DNA from: Rotaria macrura
Taxonomy: Eukaryota > Rotifera > Eurotatoria > Philodinida > Philodinidae
NCBI GenBank assembly: GCA_900239685.1
Contig: OENT01000182.1
Location: 106,231-170,230, forward strand
Direction: 5' to 3'
Length of the DNA stretch: 64,000 nucleotides
Shown: in pieces, positions 13,591 through 25,931 of the stretch
Layout: each line of letters begins with the position of its first letter
Numbering within the stretch: position 1 is the stretch's first letter
Made by a program: the position numbers and the translations under genes
The notes under the pieces: model-generated
Databases searched by the model: none
Told to the model about the DNA's origin: nothing
The model's input: the letters and a program-made list of their open reading frames with translations, nothing else

Positions 13591-14305
13591 TAGATAGATA
13601 CCGATGTATCGATTCGAATGTCGAAATGCATGATTTTGCATTTGTTTATAGAATTTAATTTCACATCAAAATGATTCATCTATTCAACAAATATTAATAG
13701 TATTTGAGCTTACGTTGTATCTGTATTTTTATCGGTTACTTGACTAAAACATTATTTGCCCTCTCTGGGAGATAATTTTTCGTGACCAAATTGTCGGGGA
13801 GTGGCATTTATTTAAGATAATATTATTTCTACGCATTTTCTTTTCTTTTATAATTTTACATCAACATAAAAATGTCCAATGTAATTAACAATTAAGCTTT
13901 TAAAGATTAAATTTTAATATAAATTCTATCCGATTCAATGACTGGTGCCTCTGTCATCTATTATAGAAAACAGTTTTCTTTCATCATCTGTCTAGACTGA
14001 CTTGTTTTTCTCTTGCCATTCGTTAACCATCTCTTGCTTTTCTGACTCAGAGAGAACGAATAAAAAACAAGCAACACCTCACATACTTGCCCCTAGTGGG
14101 AAGAATGAAGCTCATATAAGGGAGCTCGTTTTTACGCACCAGTTTTTAATTCGAAGTGAAGAATTATAACGCCTACATTTTTAAAACTATACGCGAGAAA
14201 AAAGAGTTATGTGGAACGTTGAACATGAATGTATGTGGATAATTTAGGAAAATATTTGATAATATTTAAATTCACAATTGTTTTTTTTAAGCAGCCAATA
14301 CACTC
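13197..14305. other. Spacer between RHD3 and RHD4, with TA microsatellite
   Basis: About 1.1 kb. A polyadenylation-like AATAAA lies near 13406. A (TA)n run with short GATA repeats occupies about 13561-13602. The stretch before RHD4 may hold a short 5' non-coding exon: an ATG near 14226 is followed by a GT donor, but it does not splice in frame to the first assigned coding exon. Confidence 0.4.
13561..13602. repeat. TA/GATA microsatellite
   Basis: Uninterrupted alternating T and A for about 28 bp, followed by GATA units. It is a simple-sequence repeat with no coding overlap. Confidence 0.85.
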
Positions 14306-16187
14306 ATGCCAATTACAAGTATTGATCTAGACGCGCTTATGAAAGGTACATGGGAGGATCAAGATTCATCAGTTAACTTTCAAGAAGCTAAATTAGGTGT
14401 AGATAACTATGAACATACAGATCTAGTAACGGCAATTGATAAATATTGGCAACCGAATTTCGATGAAAATGCCTTCGATATTCCTTCAAGTCAGTTTATA
14501 TTTAAACAAAAAAAAGGAACAAGAAATTCTCAGTGAAATATGAAATTTTTCTAGGTCCAGTTTTTTCGATCAATTTCGAAGATATTTTGACAGGTGAATT
14601 GTAAAAAAAATATTCCTAAAATAGTTTCATCATTTTGTTTTCTCGTTATTGCAGATAGTCAAGTCGAGAGTGATGCTATGATAAATAATATACATTACAC
14701 GGAAGACGAATTAGTTCAATACTTATTCAATAATTTAAATGACGAAGTAGATATTTATTTTTACTTTGAAAAAAAACCAAACTAAAAGATTTTGCTTTAA
14801 ATATAAGATGACAGTTGAAATTAATACTCAACAAGATATGAGCCAATTTCAAGAGCCAATAACTGTCCCGATATATGAGAACCTATTTTCGGCTATTGAT
14901 AATGTAATGATGGTTAAAGAACAACCTAAGCCTGATCAACGGGCTCGCTATGAAAGTGATGGTGCTCGTTTTTTACCCCATTCGAGAAGCCATCCGATGT
15001 GTATTCAGGTTTGTTTTTTCTCGATATTGAATAGAAATTCTATCTGCTTAATCTATTATTATTATTATTATTTTATAGTTACCAGATATATCATCGATAT
15101 TATTAGATGAACATACAGCATTTGGCATAGTATTAACGATGATAACATCAACAAACAATTTGCAAAATAAAAATTTTGTTCATGTTAATCAAATCAAATA
15201 TCGTACTAAAGATGCAATTGAAATAGGGCATGGGAGTATTTTTCTTCCATTAACAAAATCGGACATATTAAAATGCGAAAAATCGTAAGACAATTTATAT
15301 GAGAATATTTATAATTTCTATTTTTTTAGATTTCCACGATTATCCATCATCTGTAAAAAATTTGATGAATACTCATTTGAATTAACACCATTTGATTCAT
15401 CGAGTGTAGAAAGAGTAACAGAAATATGTTCGTATTTTAGTTTTCATTTTCGTTTGTTTTTTGTTTTATTCAAATTTGTCCTATTCTAGACACACTTAAA
15501 AACGAAGATACTCTTGGCAAAGCAGCTAAAGGAAAACAATTCACATTGGATTATGACTTACTGTCTTACAAAATTGTTTTTCAGTTGGCCATTAATGAAA
15601 GTAATAATTTTACGCTTTCGAACATCAAATGCGAAACCAATATAATTAGTGAAAGTAAGTGATTTTCATAGTTAATAGATGTAAATAAAAATCTAAATGA
15701 TCTCATCTAATTTTAAGAAAAGGCACCAATAAAAGCTAGAATGAAAAAATCTTCAACAAAAAATAAAACGCCCAAAAGATTAAAAGGAAAAAATCACAAA
15801 TCAACAATGATCTCATCAGCATCAGCAACTGTTACACGTTGGGATCGGGTGAGTATTATCTTTTTATTTGAAAACTATAAAAAAAACATCTGCCATAAGA
15901 CGTTTTGAAATTTTTACTATTTAAACAAAATTTGCAATACAGCATTTTATTCTGCAAATGATTTTGCAGAATAAAGACACTATTCTACAGAAGGACTCAT
16001 TAGGGTGAAACATCTATTTCTATCAGTTAGTATATGAATCCATAAATTAAAATTTATTTGGTTTTTAAAAAAAAATAACAATATATATTGATAAATATAT
16101 AAATTCTATTTTATTTTACTTTAGAGAACTCGCAAACCGAATGCTAAAAATAATCGAGCCAAAGGTTCATCTGTAGACAGTTTATAG
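14306..16187 (+). CDS. RHD4: Rel DNA-binding-domain-only protein with basic tail (about 392 aa)
   Basis: Exons 14306-14489, 14555-14593, 14655-14746, 14808-15008, 15079-15284, 15330-15427, 15490-15654, 15718-15848 and 16125-16187 join in frame to 392 codons. The ATG at 14306 is the first in the frame after an acceptor-like TTTAAG, so an upstream exon is possible. The N-terminal 105 residues are acidic. The Rel loop is RARYESDGAR (about residues 150-159), very close to the NFAT pattern Arg-Ala-Arg-Tyr-Glu-Thr-Glu-Gly. It is followed by SHPMCIQ, LTMITST, the NFVHVNQIKYRT segment (like the NFAT HAFYQVHRI segment) and the closing strand YDLLSYKIVFQLAI. The tail is basic (KKSSTKNKTPKRLKGKNHK). There is no dimerisation domain. 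The 206- and 98-nt exons match RHD2 and RHD3. Confidence 0.7.
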
Positions 16188-17141
16188 CTGTCTTTGCGGA
16201 AAGGCCTCATCCGCAACACAATGTCTCACGTCGTGTTTTAATTAATAAATTTCTATAAGAACATAGTAATCCAGAAATACACACTAATATGTTTATTTAT
16301 TTTTTCATGTATTCAATGCGTTGATTCAATAAAATTATCCAATGGCTTTTTTCTTTTCTGTTTATTCTATCGAGTATTTTTTTTCTATTTTACGTCTCAT
16401 GATATTGCTTTCAGCCAATAAAAAAACACACATTCATTTATTTAATAAAAAGAAAACAACAGATTATTCATTCTATCGATTTTCTTTCTCACATTTCGGA
16501 CAGACATTATACTATTGGCTCGATGTCACTGTGTTTCTTTTTTTGACAGGATTGCGTCGCTCCTTTCGCTGTTCTATACGTATGTGTTCGATCCTCTAGC
16601 ATTCTATTTGTACTTAGTTTTTTTCTGTTGTCGTAGACGTTCGTTGTTACGACAAATGCGTCATGAGAAAAGGAAGCAGCCAAAATAGTGTCGAATAGAA
16701 ATATATGGGAGTGAGTAATTAAAAACAAGAAAGAGAACAAGAGCGAAAAAGTCCAAGTTGGAAAAATTTAAGTCAGAAAAAATGACTCTCAATTATAAAT
16801 CGAAGAACAAAAACGTGCTATGTAACTAAGTAAATGTATGCTTTGCATATTCTTTTTAACAACGACAGTTGAAGTACATTTTGCATCGACCAATTCTTCG
16901 ACGTTTTCTTCGACACTTATAAATAATAGCACGTGTTTTTTTGTCTTTTTTTACTTGTGCTTAATTTTATACGAACAATCTACACATGCTATGTTTTATG
17001 TTGTATCAGAAAAATATTCGTGTACATGTATATATATATGTATCTTTTTTAGATTTATGCCTACTTGCAACCATGACTAGTGGTTCATGAAAGATTCTTC
17101 CAAAAACCTCTCGTACCTGAGTAATTTAAGTTATAAAGGAG
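16188..17141. other. Spacer between RHD4 and RHD5
   Basis: About 950 bp. It contains AATAAA-like signals for RHD4 (near 16326) and several short frames on both strands that lack domains and look fortuitous. No repeat was recognised. Confidence 0.35.
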
Positions 17142-19985
17142 ATGGAAAAAAATAGTAAACATATGTGACTAACGAAAAAATTTTAAGTATTTATTTGATT
17201 ACTTTGTTCAGGTTTCACACCAGATCTTTATTCGATGGATAATTTGGATTTTCTTCTTACAAGTAGTATTCATCAAATAACATATACATTCAAATGTCAA
17301 CTTTAATAATTTTGTTTTTCGTTTGCAGATGGTATTCAATCATCAGAATCAACTGAAGAAATGGGTAAACATAGATATTATGTTATCAGTATAATTTCTG
17401 AATTCTTCTGCTTTCTTTTTGCTCATGTACAGGTGCTCGATTTTGTTATGATTTTAATCCATCTGAATCATTTTATGAGATTGATGCTGCAGGTTAATAA
17501 ATTAGACGAAAAAAAAACAAGCAAATTCTTGATTTTCTGAAGTTGTTTTTCATTAAGACGCGAATATGACACTCTACCCAGACGAATGTATCAAAGATTT
17601 ACTTGATCAATTTAGAGAAATTGAACAATATCATGGTAATTATTTTTCTTCTGAATTTGATTTACATGAAAGTCAGTGTTCTTGTTTCTTTGTTAAAACA
17701 GCGACTAGTCATCTTCGGGATGATTTAAGTCGAATACTAGGAGAAGATACCGATGTGGTTCATCCCATAGAACCGAACGACACGGCAGAGCGTATGTCAC
17801 TTTTCAATCAAATGAAATATACTTCTTCAATTTAACATTCATTCTTGTTTAGGTATACAAAGTACTGATGAGCAATTAGCGATGATTAAATCAAACGATG
17901 AGACAACAACAAGTAATCGTTCGCAGCATGAAAAAAGTAGTTGTTTTTCATATCAACATAAAAGTGACATTGATTTTCCCTTTCTATCGAATTTATCTTT
18001 GGTTTAGCTCAAATTAAAAACTCTTTTGATCCAGCAATACCATTATCGAAATCAGTTGCTGTTACCGTTCCAGCCCCAAATCAATTACAAATTATGCGTC
18101 CATTAGAAGATACATATAGAGCAAGATATAAAAGTGATTATTTTCCTCAAAATGGCAGCTCTCGGCGTCCACGCTATGTTGCTGACAAAGAGGGAAACCA
18201 TTTTATCACATTGCAGGTAGTGAACAAAACTCGACCGACTATACTTGCGTGGAAGAGAGCATATATTCGATGCTATTAATCAACACGTTTTTACGAGATG
18301 TTTCATGACCTGACATAGTATCTAACATTATTTATTTGGGCACATGGTGCACACCGAATAATTGTCGTGAAAACGTTTTTAAACATGACTAGAAACTAAA
18401 TCGAATTCAGGCTAGGCATAGCACACAAAATTGTTCATTATTATAAACCACTAATCAAAATCAATCATTGGATCGAAAGTTTGAAATTTTTAGAACAATT
18501 TGTTAGTCGTATCCGAATGATTTTACACAAGCTTTCGTTTTGTAAAAAGCGATTCGCTTTCGAAGCCCTTCACAGTTCACTTACTTGCAAGCGAAAGAGA
18601 ATTTTGTTTAGCAAAAAACAATCGAACACATTACGTTCGTCTCATGTGTTACATAAAATTCAGTCATGAATAACGAATTAGGTATGTTTGCAGTAGGTTA
18701 ACTTCTTATATGATATTTAGAACTTGAGTAACCAACATCTATGTCATTAGAAGAAGCATAAGTGAATTTCATATCTTAAAAAAAGCATTTGTTTACTGAT
18801 TAATATTAAAGTTACTTAGTCCAGTATAACACTTCTGGGTCGAAGGTATTCTTCAAAGTCTTGAAGAAAAGTGATGAATACTTTTAAACATATCATGTTA
18901 ACTTTTGTAGATGCCAGCAGAATATAAACGTGGTTTTAAAAATGCATATATTCGTGCAGCATTAATAACAACATCGCTGGATGGGCGTGGTCACTTTTAT
19001 AGTCCATATAAATTTCAAACGAATCATCGTGATGCAAAAGAACCGGATCAAAATCCAATTTATATACAGGTTCAAGGTCAACAAAAGAATAATGACATTA
19101 TGAAGTAAATGACTTCAAAAAATTTTAGAAAAAAACAATATTTTTAGTATCATGTTTCTAGACTTCAACTTGTTTTGATTAAATCGAAATTAGATCAGTT
19201 GAATGATGCTCAGCCATTGAAACCATTTTCGGATAAACAAATTTTTATACAAAGTACAAAACAACAAAACAACATGTTTATCTACTTTGTTTTTAATTAA
19301 TGTACTTTAGATATTATAAATGAAGAAAAACTATCGCCCAAAGTGTTAATCGATAGCTATCAGCTTGAAAAATCACATATAGCATTTACATTATGTACGA
19401 AACAACCTAATGGTTCATATGATGCTCATCCTGAAACAACAGTAATATCATCGATGATAATTGAATCATCGACAAAACAATCAGCAGCACTAAATAAAAA
19501 AGCAGGTAAGTCTTGCTGAGCGTTTGTGTAATTCAAATCATATTTTGTTTTCGGTTTTAGACGTTATTAAAAATGTTACGAGAAATAAAATATGTTGTCC
19601 AAACTGTGCACATTTTTTTGATGCTACTAGTGAACGTATTACACCAAGAGTTAAAAAGAGGCAAACGAGTGCAAGTACAACACGTACAAAAGTTAAAGTA
19701 CAGAAAAGAATTTTGACGTTTAATGGAAGTCTTTATTATTTTTTCTTGTCTCTTTTTACTGTTTTAGTCAATCAATTCCAGTCGAACAATAAAAAAAAAG
19801 AAACACTCTTAATTAAACTATATCTATTATTAATTTTATCCTGGATCTTCTACACATTATCTACACATATATTCTATGATAATCGATGTTTTCCTCATTT
19901 TATCATTATACGATATCCGGTTCTCGTCTCTCTTCTTTTCCATAAATTTCAATTGAATATACATGTATGCGAACAGAAAAACTAA
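17142..19985 (+). CDS. RHD5: Rel DNA-binding-domain protein with C-terminal CPxCxHxF motif
   Basis: Exons 17142-17154, 17212-17262, 17329-17364, 17433-17492, 17558-17635, 17702-17791, 17853-17936, 18008-18216, 18911-19104, 19162-19253, 19311-19505 and 19561 onward are in frame. Exons 2-7 are multiples of three and phase 1 at both ends; they encode an acidic, Asp/Glu/Ser-rich N-terminus of about 137 residues. The Rel loop is TYRARYKSDYF (about residue 173-183), followed by RRPRYVADKEGNHFITLQ, a YIRAALITTS strand, the NPIYIQVQG segment, LQLVLIKSK, and the closing strand YQLEKSHIAFTLCT. Then comes KICCPNCAHFF (two Cys and one His, possibly metal-binding) and a basic tail. No IPT domain is present. 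The end is uncertain: the open frame reads to 19985 through an implausible hydrophobic stretch, so a terminal intron starting near 19727 or a stop soon after is likely. The 694-bp intron 18217-18910 has no recognised content. Confidence 0.65.
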
Positions 19986-22900
19986 AATATAAACACACAA
20001 ACATGTTTCCGTATATTCTTCATTCATGTGATAAGAAAAAACGAAAATATCATAGAAAACATATCGTTTATCATTGGATTTATTGGAATATGATAGAATC
20101 AGTGAATACACGTACAAGAAATTCGATATATGTTTAAAAAAGTAAAGGGATTTCTATGTGAAATGCCAGACAACTTATGTCTCTCGATTTTCTCATAGTT
20201 GTATAAGTTTTCGCGCTTCCTAATTTCCGATGATAACCTAATTCAAAAAGTGAAATGTAAAGAACTAAACTAGTGACGTCACAATAGTCGCAAGCTACAT
20301 TCTCAATCAGATTGACTTCTAGAAAACTAATGAAGAACGTTTTCAATCGTACCGAATTACAGTTCAATTAGAACTGTGCAAAGTATATGTTCTAATCAAC
20401 TACACATTTTTTGGAAAGAATTCTATTTCATACATCTGTTGTTCATCAATTTTACAGTATTTCGTGGCAGAATATTATCATTCTTTCCAAGAACACAAAG
20501 AAAATATAGTTTCGAATTGATAAGTACTTCGATTTTAGAATAGAGACATTCTTTTCAGGAAAACAATTTTATTTTTGAAAGTTTCATCTGTTTTGATCAT
20601 ATTTATTTCTTAGTGAGAACACTCGTAGTAAACTTATGAAAAACATTGTAGGCCATCAACATGTCCTACTAAGGTATTGAAAATGTAATACGAGGATAGT
20701 AATAAAGTATGAAATCGAACATTGTTTTTAAGGATATTCTCAACTCATTATAAAGCCTATACGATGCTTTCAATTAATGTTGAAAGTTCTTTAGATAAAA
20801 ACAGACAAATGACAATCTATCATTTATCCGATGTTTTTCGTTTCGAGAAAATGACCTTGATCAAAAGTTAAATGTTAATTTCCTATAGAATTAAAACGTT
20901 TACTCATCATCAAACTAGTCGAAGAAATAAATACGATTTTATATCACGATTTTGACTAAGAGACATTTCAATGGCAATTCAATAGAGATAGATTTTAGAA
21001 GGATTATATATTAGATCATTGTATTACTGATGTAGCATCATAAGTTAAATTTATTTGAAAAGTTTTAGAAAAAGTTGATATTCATACAAGCGCATTTACA
21101 TTTGATAAGTTCATGAAGAATTCAGTAAGATGAGTTTTAATTCTTCAAATAGAAAAAAAAATAAACGAATTTCTAATGATTCAGATATAAAAATTATTGT
21201 TTCGTTTAATTATTATCAGGTTTCTGCGAGATAAGTTTATTTTTCATATCATTTTACTTTCATGGAATAGCATTTCAGTCAAATATACTGGAAATATGGT
21301 TGGTTAAGATAATCTGACAACTTAAATCTCATTTTGAAATATTCCAGTAAAATAATTCTGCGAGATTGATTTTTATGAATATATATAAATGAAGATACAG
21401 ATATGAGAATAAGCTTTGTCACAAGAACAGTATTTAATACAATTTTAAAGAATGAATAGTATTCCAACGAAATGATAATGTCTCTTTTGTGCAACTTACG
21501 AAATTTTATAGAGAGACTGTTTGACAGGTCATGTTCATTTGATAAATATTTTCATTGTCATGATTCACTTTTGGAAGTTAGCATATATCAAAACTGAAAT
21601 TCGAATGTTTTTCTTATAGGTTATGAACTTCATCAATGAGATACAAAAGTATTTCAGATTTCTTTACTAGTTATGATAACTTTCAGCAATGTCTTGCTTG
21701 AGATAGAGATTGTCTAGCAAAAGAGATTTTAGCGTTCATTTACGTGCACAAAAATCGTATGTGTTGTTCTACGCATTTTTCAAATAACTTATTTGAAATA
21801 AGTGAACTTGATGTTTATGTAATTTGTCTTCTTAGAAACGAATCGAACGAACTTCGTCATAGTATGATTGATAAAAAAATCACGTTCTACACATTTTTTT
21901 CACAATACTTTTCGTGATGACGAAGGATTATTTTTATCAATGACAATCAGTATAAAATCTACGATCCTCAACTAACGTAACTGATTGGAGTAAGACAGTG
22001 TCGAATTAAATTTTACTCTTAATCATCATGAGTCATGATCAATCAACTACGTTATGGGAAATACAGTCTACGTTAACCATATCCCTATCCCTATACTAAT
22101 CTTTCAATTTTAGGATAACTTTGAAAAACTTACTAACGATTATTTATTTTGAATCACATATTGGTTAGAATTTCTGACTACAACATTCTGGTATGAATAT
22201 TTGTATTCGTTTTCGGTTTGTGTTTGATGAAATGCTTCACCTGTTGGAATTTCAGAACAATGCACTCAGTCAGTTTTCTATTCAAAGTCATTGTACATAC
22301 GAGTCACAAAGTATTGATCAGTTGGATATTATCATTGACGAATAATTTATAGTGAAATCTAGCTGCAATACAATGAATATTCTTAAAATTGTGTACCTGT
22401 GAGTGTAAAATGTTAAACATTAATTTGGAAAGTCAGAAATATCTGCACTATTTCATTATTTTATTTTGGAACAATGTTACATATTGTGGGTTAGATCAAA
22501 CACAGATTCAAATAGCCAAGTATTAAGCTATAAAACAGACTCTTTTTTTGAAAGTTCCTCTTTATTCGTAGAGTATAAAAACCTCGGTGAATTATAAGGC
22601 ATTCGTTCGAAATTAAATAAATAAATGAATTTGCTTAGTTGACTGGATAATTAATTCGTCGTTCTGACAATTGGTTGCAATGATATAATCCAATCATAGT
22701 TTATATATATTTTTTAACAATAAAGTGACTTAGTTACTTAAGTTTGCAATGTGTAATAAAATTGATTATACAAATCATTAGGCACATTGAAACTGACTAT
22801 AGGTCGATATTTGATCTTGATCAGTACGTTTATCTTTTTGTTCAGACGAAATGCTAGTTTATTTGAATTTGACAAGCGGTGAAAGTTTATCTAAACAAGT

Positions 22901-23289
22901 TGCAGTGACGCTGCGTCTTTCTTAGAAGTTCTCTGTACAACCTATACCGTACGATGGAAACATGTTTTTTAAAGGATCAGCAAAATCTAGTGATTAGGGA
23001 AGAAGAACAACTTTGAATGAATCTTTTATTGTAAATAAATCCCATTAGACGTGCATGTTCTGATATTTTAAGAATTGTCATCCCTTATCTATGTATTTTC
23101 AGCTAATGAGCCACATTCAATAGATGATTCATACAATCCCACAAATATATTTTGGACTGTCTCGTGACCGTATGTTTTTTACGTTGCGTTAACTGTAATC
23201 ATGCAGTAGGAAAGGGATCCAGTTCTGTTTTAGTAGAATTCTTTATACTAACAGACAATGAGATCAAAAATCGATGTTTTATCATTATT
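19986..23289. other. Gene-poor stretch downstream of RHD5
   Basis: About 3.3 kb of AT-rich sequence with only short chance frames on either strand. No domain, RNA gene or paired repeat was recognised. Confidence 0.4.
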
Positions 23290-23870
23290 AGTTTTGTGGA
23301 ACTCACACATCTTTTCGAAGAAAATAGTGAGTGGAAGTTTAAGAGCGAGATTTGTTATGCTCTCCAGCCTCTCCCCACCCTTTACAGGGAACGTCCTTGG
23401 TTACAGACGCCCCCTAGGAGTTCCATATGCCTACCAGAGGGAGTTACAGACGTAGTCCCTGGTTACATATGCTCCCCGCCGCCCAACGTTCCAGACATAG
23501 TCTGTGGTTACGGAAGCCCACTCCCCCTCCCACATAGCAGACCATAGAAACCAGTGTAATAATCCATTACAAGCATAGCAACCAGCATCCTATTATCGTC
23601 GTATATATGGCATCGTTATTCACCGTTTATTGGAATTTTTATAATAAGAAAAATGTTAATTTAAGAAAAATGAATAACGAAAAATAGAAACTAAAGAGCG
23701 AATAGCAACAATGAAAATGAAAAATAGGTCGTCCATCAAAGACAGACGGTGCGAAAAAATTCTTCATATTGCATTTTCTGTATTTTCTATTAACATTATG
23801 AGACTGTAGATATGTGAGTTCCACATTTTAGTCCAAACAGGGCTGCGCGCTAACAAGCTTTTTTCAACGA
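23290..23870. repeat. Dispersed repeat, copy 1, with GC-rich minisatellite core
   Basis: The outer parts resemble a second copy at about 33860-34860. Shared blocks include the opening GGAACTCACACATCTTTTCG (copy 2: GAAACTCACATATGTTTTCG) and, later, GCGAATAGCAAC.ATGAAAATG, a TTAGTATTATGA-like block, and GGGCTGCGC. The core (about 23385-23530) is GC-rich with variants of GGTTACAGACG/GGTTACATATG repeated several times, and it is pyrimidine-skewed. A frame through it (23152-23547) reads as Pro-rich protein but is an effect of the repeat. This is probably a degraded mobile element. Confidence 0.55.
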
Positions 23871-24869
23871 TCTTTTTAAAATCAATTCAATACACGTTTC
23901 AAATTTTATTTACTGAGTCGTTTGATCACTTGAAGCATATTCGTAAAACATTTAGATTATATTGTTACAACGAGTTGTCTGCAACAAATTTTTCGCGACG
24001 CATTTCCCTAGTACCACATTCTATGATCATTTTTTTACAATATTTATACAATGACAAGTCTAATATTATATTCTGGATATGTGCAATCAATTAGATGAAT
24101 GGATGGAAAAACAGAAAGGAAAAATGTCGAATTATTGTTGCTTTTCTTATAATTCTACTAGTCTAGATTATAAAACAGTAGTAATAGGGATGAGTAATAC
24201 CCGATGTAAATTAAATAAAAGAGGTGTGCAAAAAAATATTATATCAGTAAAAATATATTGTCATGACTAAAACTGTTGCGTCTTCAACGGATGTAATTTA
24301 AGCGAAATCTCTACCTATTTCATTTATGAATTGTTCATTCATAAAATCTTGACAAGAATAAGAAAATCATTTTCATCATATGTATATTCATAGTGTATGC
24401 TTAGAAGCAATATTGTAACAACAACAAAAAAAAATTGTTATTCAACGTCGAATAGATAATCTTGGTGAGCGATATTATGACTGTGCCATAAATGCTACGG
24501 AATACCTCTACGAACTATCACAAATCAGAATTCTCTAAAAGTTTATCGACTATTTTTTTTTCATGTGAATATTGTTTTTTTTCCACATTTTTCCTTTCAA
24601 CATTTGGATGACCAACCAGATTGCATTGAGGGTAAGAGACGTTTGTACTTGAATTTACTCTCGATTTCGGTATTTCTATTCATCTAAATTTGTATTATTT
24701 TTGTTTCCGATATTTTTCCTTTCTACCCTTTCCCATCATAACAATCAGACAGTTCGCAAAGTATTTTTTGAAATATTATTTTCACGATGTGAATGAAGTT
24801 TATCTAATGAATGAATGACTCAGCATGGACTACAATAAAAGGGGAAAATGTGTTTCGATCAATAAAAAA
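23871..24869. other. Gene-poor stretch
   Basis: About 1 kb, AT-rich, with an A-rich run near 24420-24440. The frame 24079-24270 has no recognisable feature. Nothing else was seen. Confidence 0.35.
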
Positions 24870-25590
24870 GGATACTTCTGCTCAACAAACATTTTTAGAT
24901 ACGAACGAATACCAAAAACAGATAGCTTTGATCGCCAAATATTCTAGATACAAATAATCATCAGAAAAAGATACTTTTGATCACCAGATATTTTTAAATG
25001 TGTGATGTTGCGTCATCGTTTCATTCATCTTCTCGACTCTTCGTCTTGCTGTGGCAGTTAACACGTGTCCGATGCATGTTTTCTCTTTCCTTGTTTTCTT
25101 TCGTATTGAAAGATCTTCCGTGTTCATGATGTCATCATTTCACTATGCTGTGTTAATCTCCTTCCTTGATTTCTTCTTGATCCTATATATAGTGGGGTGG
25201 AACGTTGAATAAAGCAGACTTTAACTAACTGGTTATAACTAAAGTATTAGGACTCGGAAATTTATTCATTTGTAAAGATGCCCACAGCAAGTTGGATTCT
25301 TTTAGGTGTAGTTCATTCACTTGATGATGTTGAAACTTTTGATAAATCAATTTGTGTTTGTCAACATCAAATAAATAACATTGAGAATTCCATAAAATTC
25401 TCATTTAAATGTAGCCAATATCTTTAATACTGTTTATGTGGTTATTATTTTGATGATTATTATTCGTTTTTGGAAGCTGTACTTTTTTGAGAAATAGAAA
25501 CGTTGGATGAATATTGAAAAAATTGGTAATCGAAAGTATCTGTTTTTACTGTTCGTTTGTATCTAAAATGTGTGAAGATCAGAAAAATTG
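24870..25590. mobile_element. Possible element with inverted ends and LTR-like interior
   Basis: A block of about 60 bp at 24878-24942 (TTTTTAGATACGAACGAATA...AAAACAGATA) recurs as a direct, diverged copy at about 24945-24995 and as an inverted copy at about 25521-25585. Between them is a stretch with a TATA-like CCTATATATAGT (about 25181-25192) and a downstream AATAAA (about 25209), the order found in a retroelement LTR or a compact promoter plus poly(A) site. There is no coding sequence. It may be a non-autonomous or solo element; identity is uncertain. Confidence 0.4.
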
Positions 25591-25931
25591 GCATTCACAA
25601 TGAAACTTGTGAATCATACATAATCTATTGACAGATCGATTCTAAGAAAGATCGGTGTGCGTCATTATTTTTTCTAGCAAATCCAGAGAATAGAAAAATA
25701 TTCTTCCGATGAATAATATTCTCTTTCTTTCTTTCCTTGACTTCAGTCAATATTTACCAACGTTATGGAAAAATCCTACCATTTATACATATAAATATAT
25801 AAGCAACATCTCCTTCTGTAAACGCATACTTCATTCGCGTTTAGCTATCATTTATTTGACTCATTTGACTTTTTTTTCAAACTAAATTTTTAGAATCTTA
25901 TTAACACGCTTATTTATCAAATTCGGTTACA

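Noticed and set aside
23152-23547. 131-codon Pro/Cys-containing frame
   Set aside because: It is open because it crosses a GC-rich tandem repeat that lacks AT-rich stop codons; there are no exon borders or domain.
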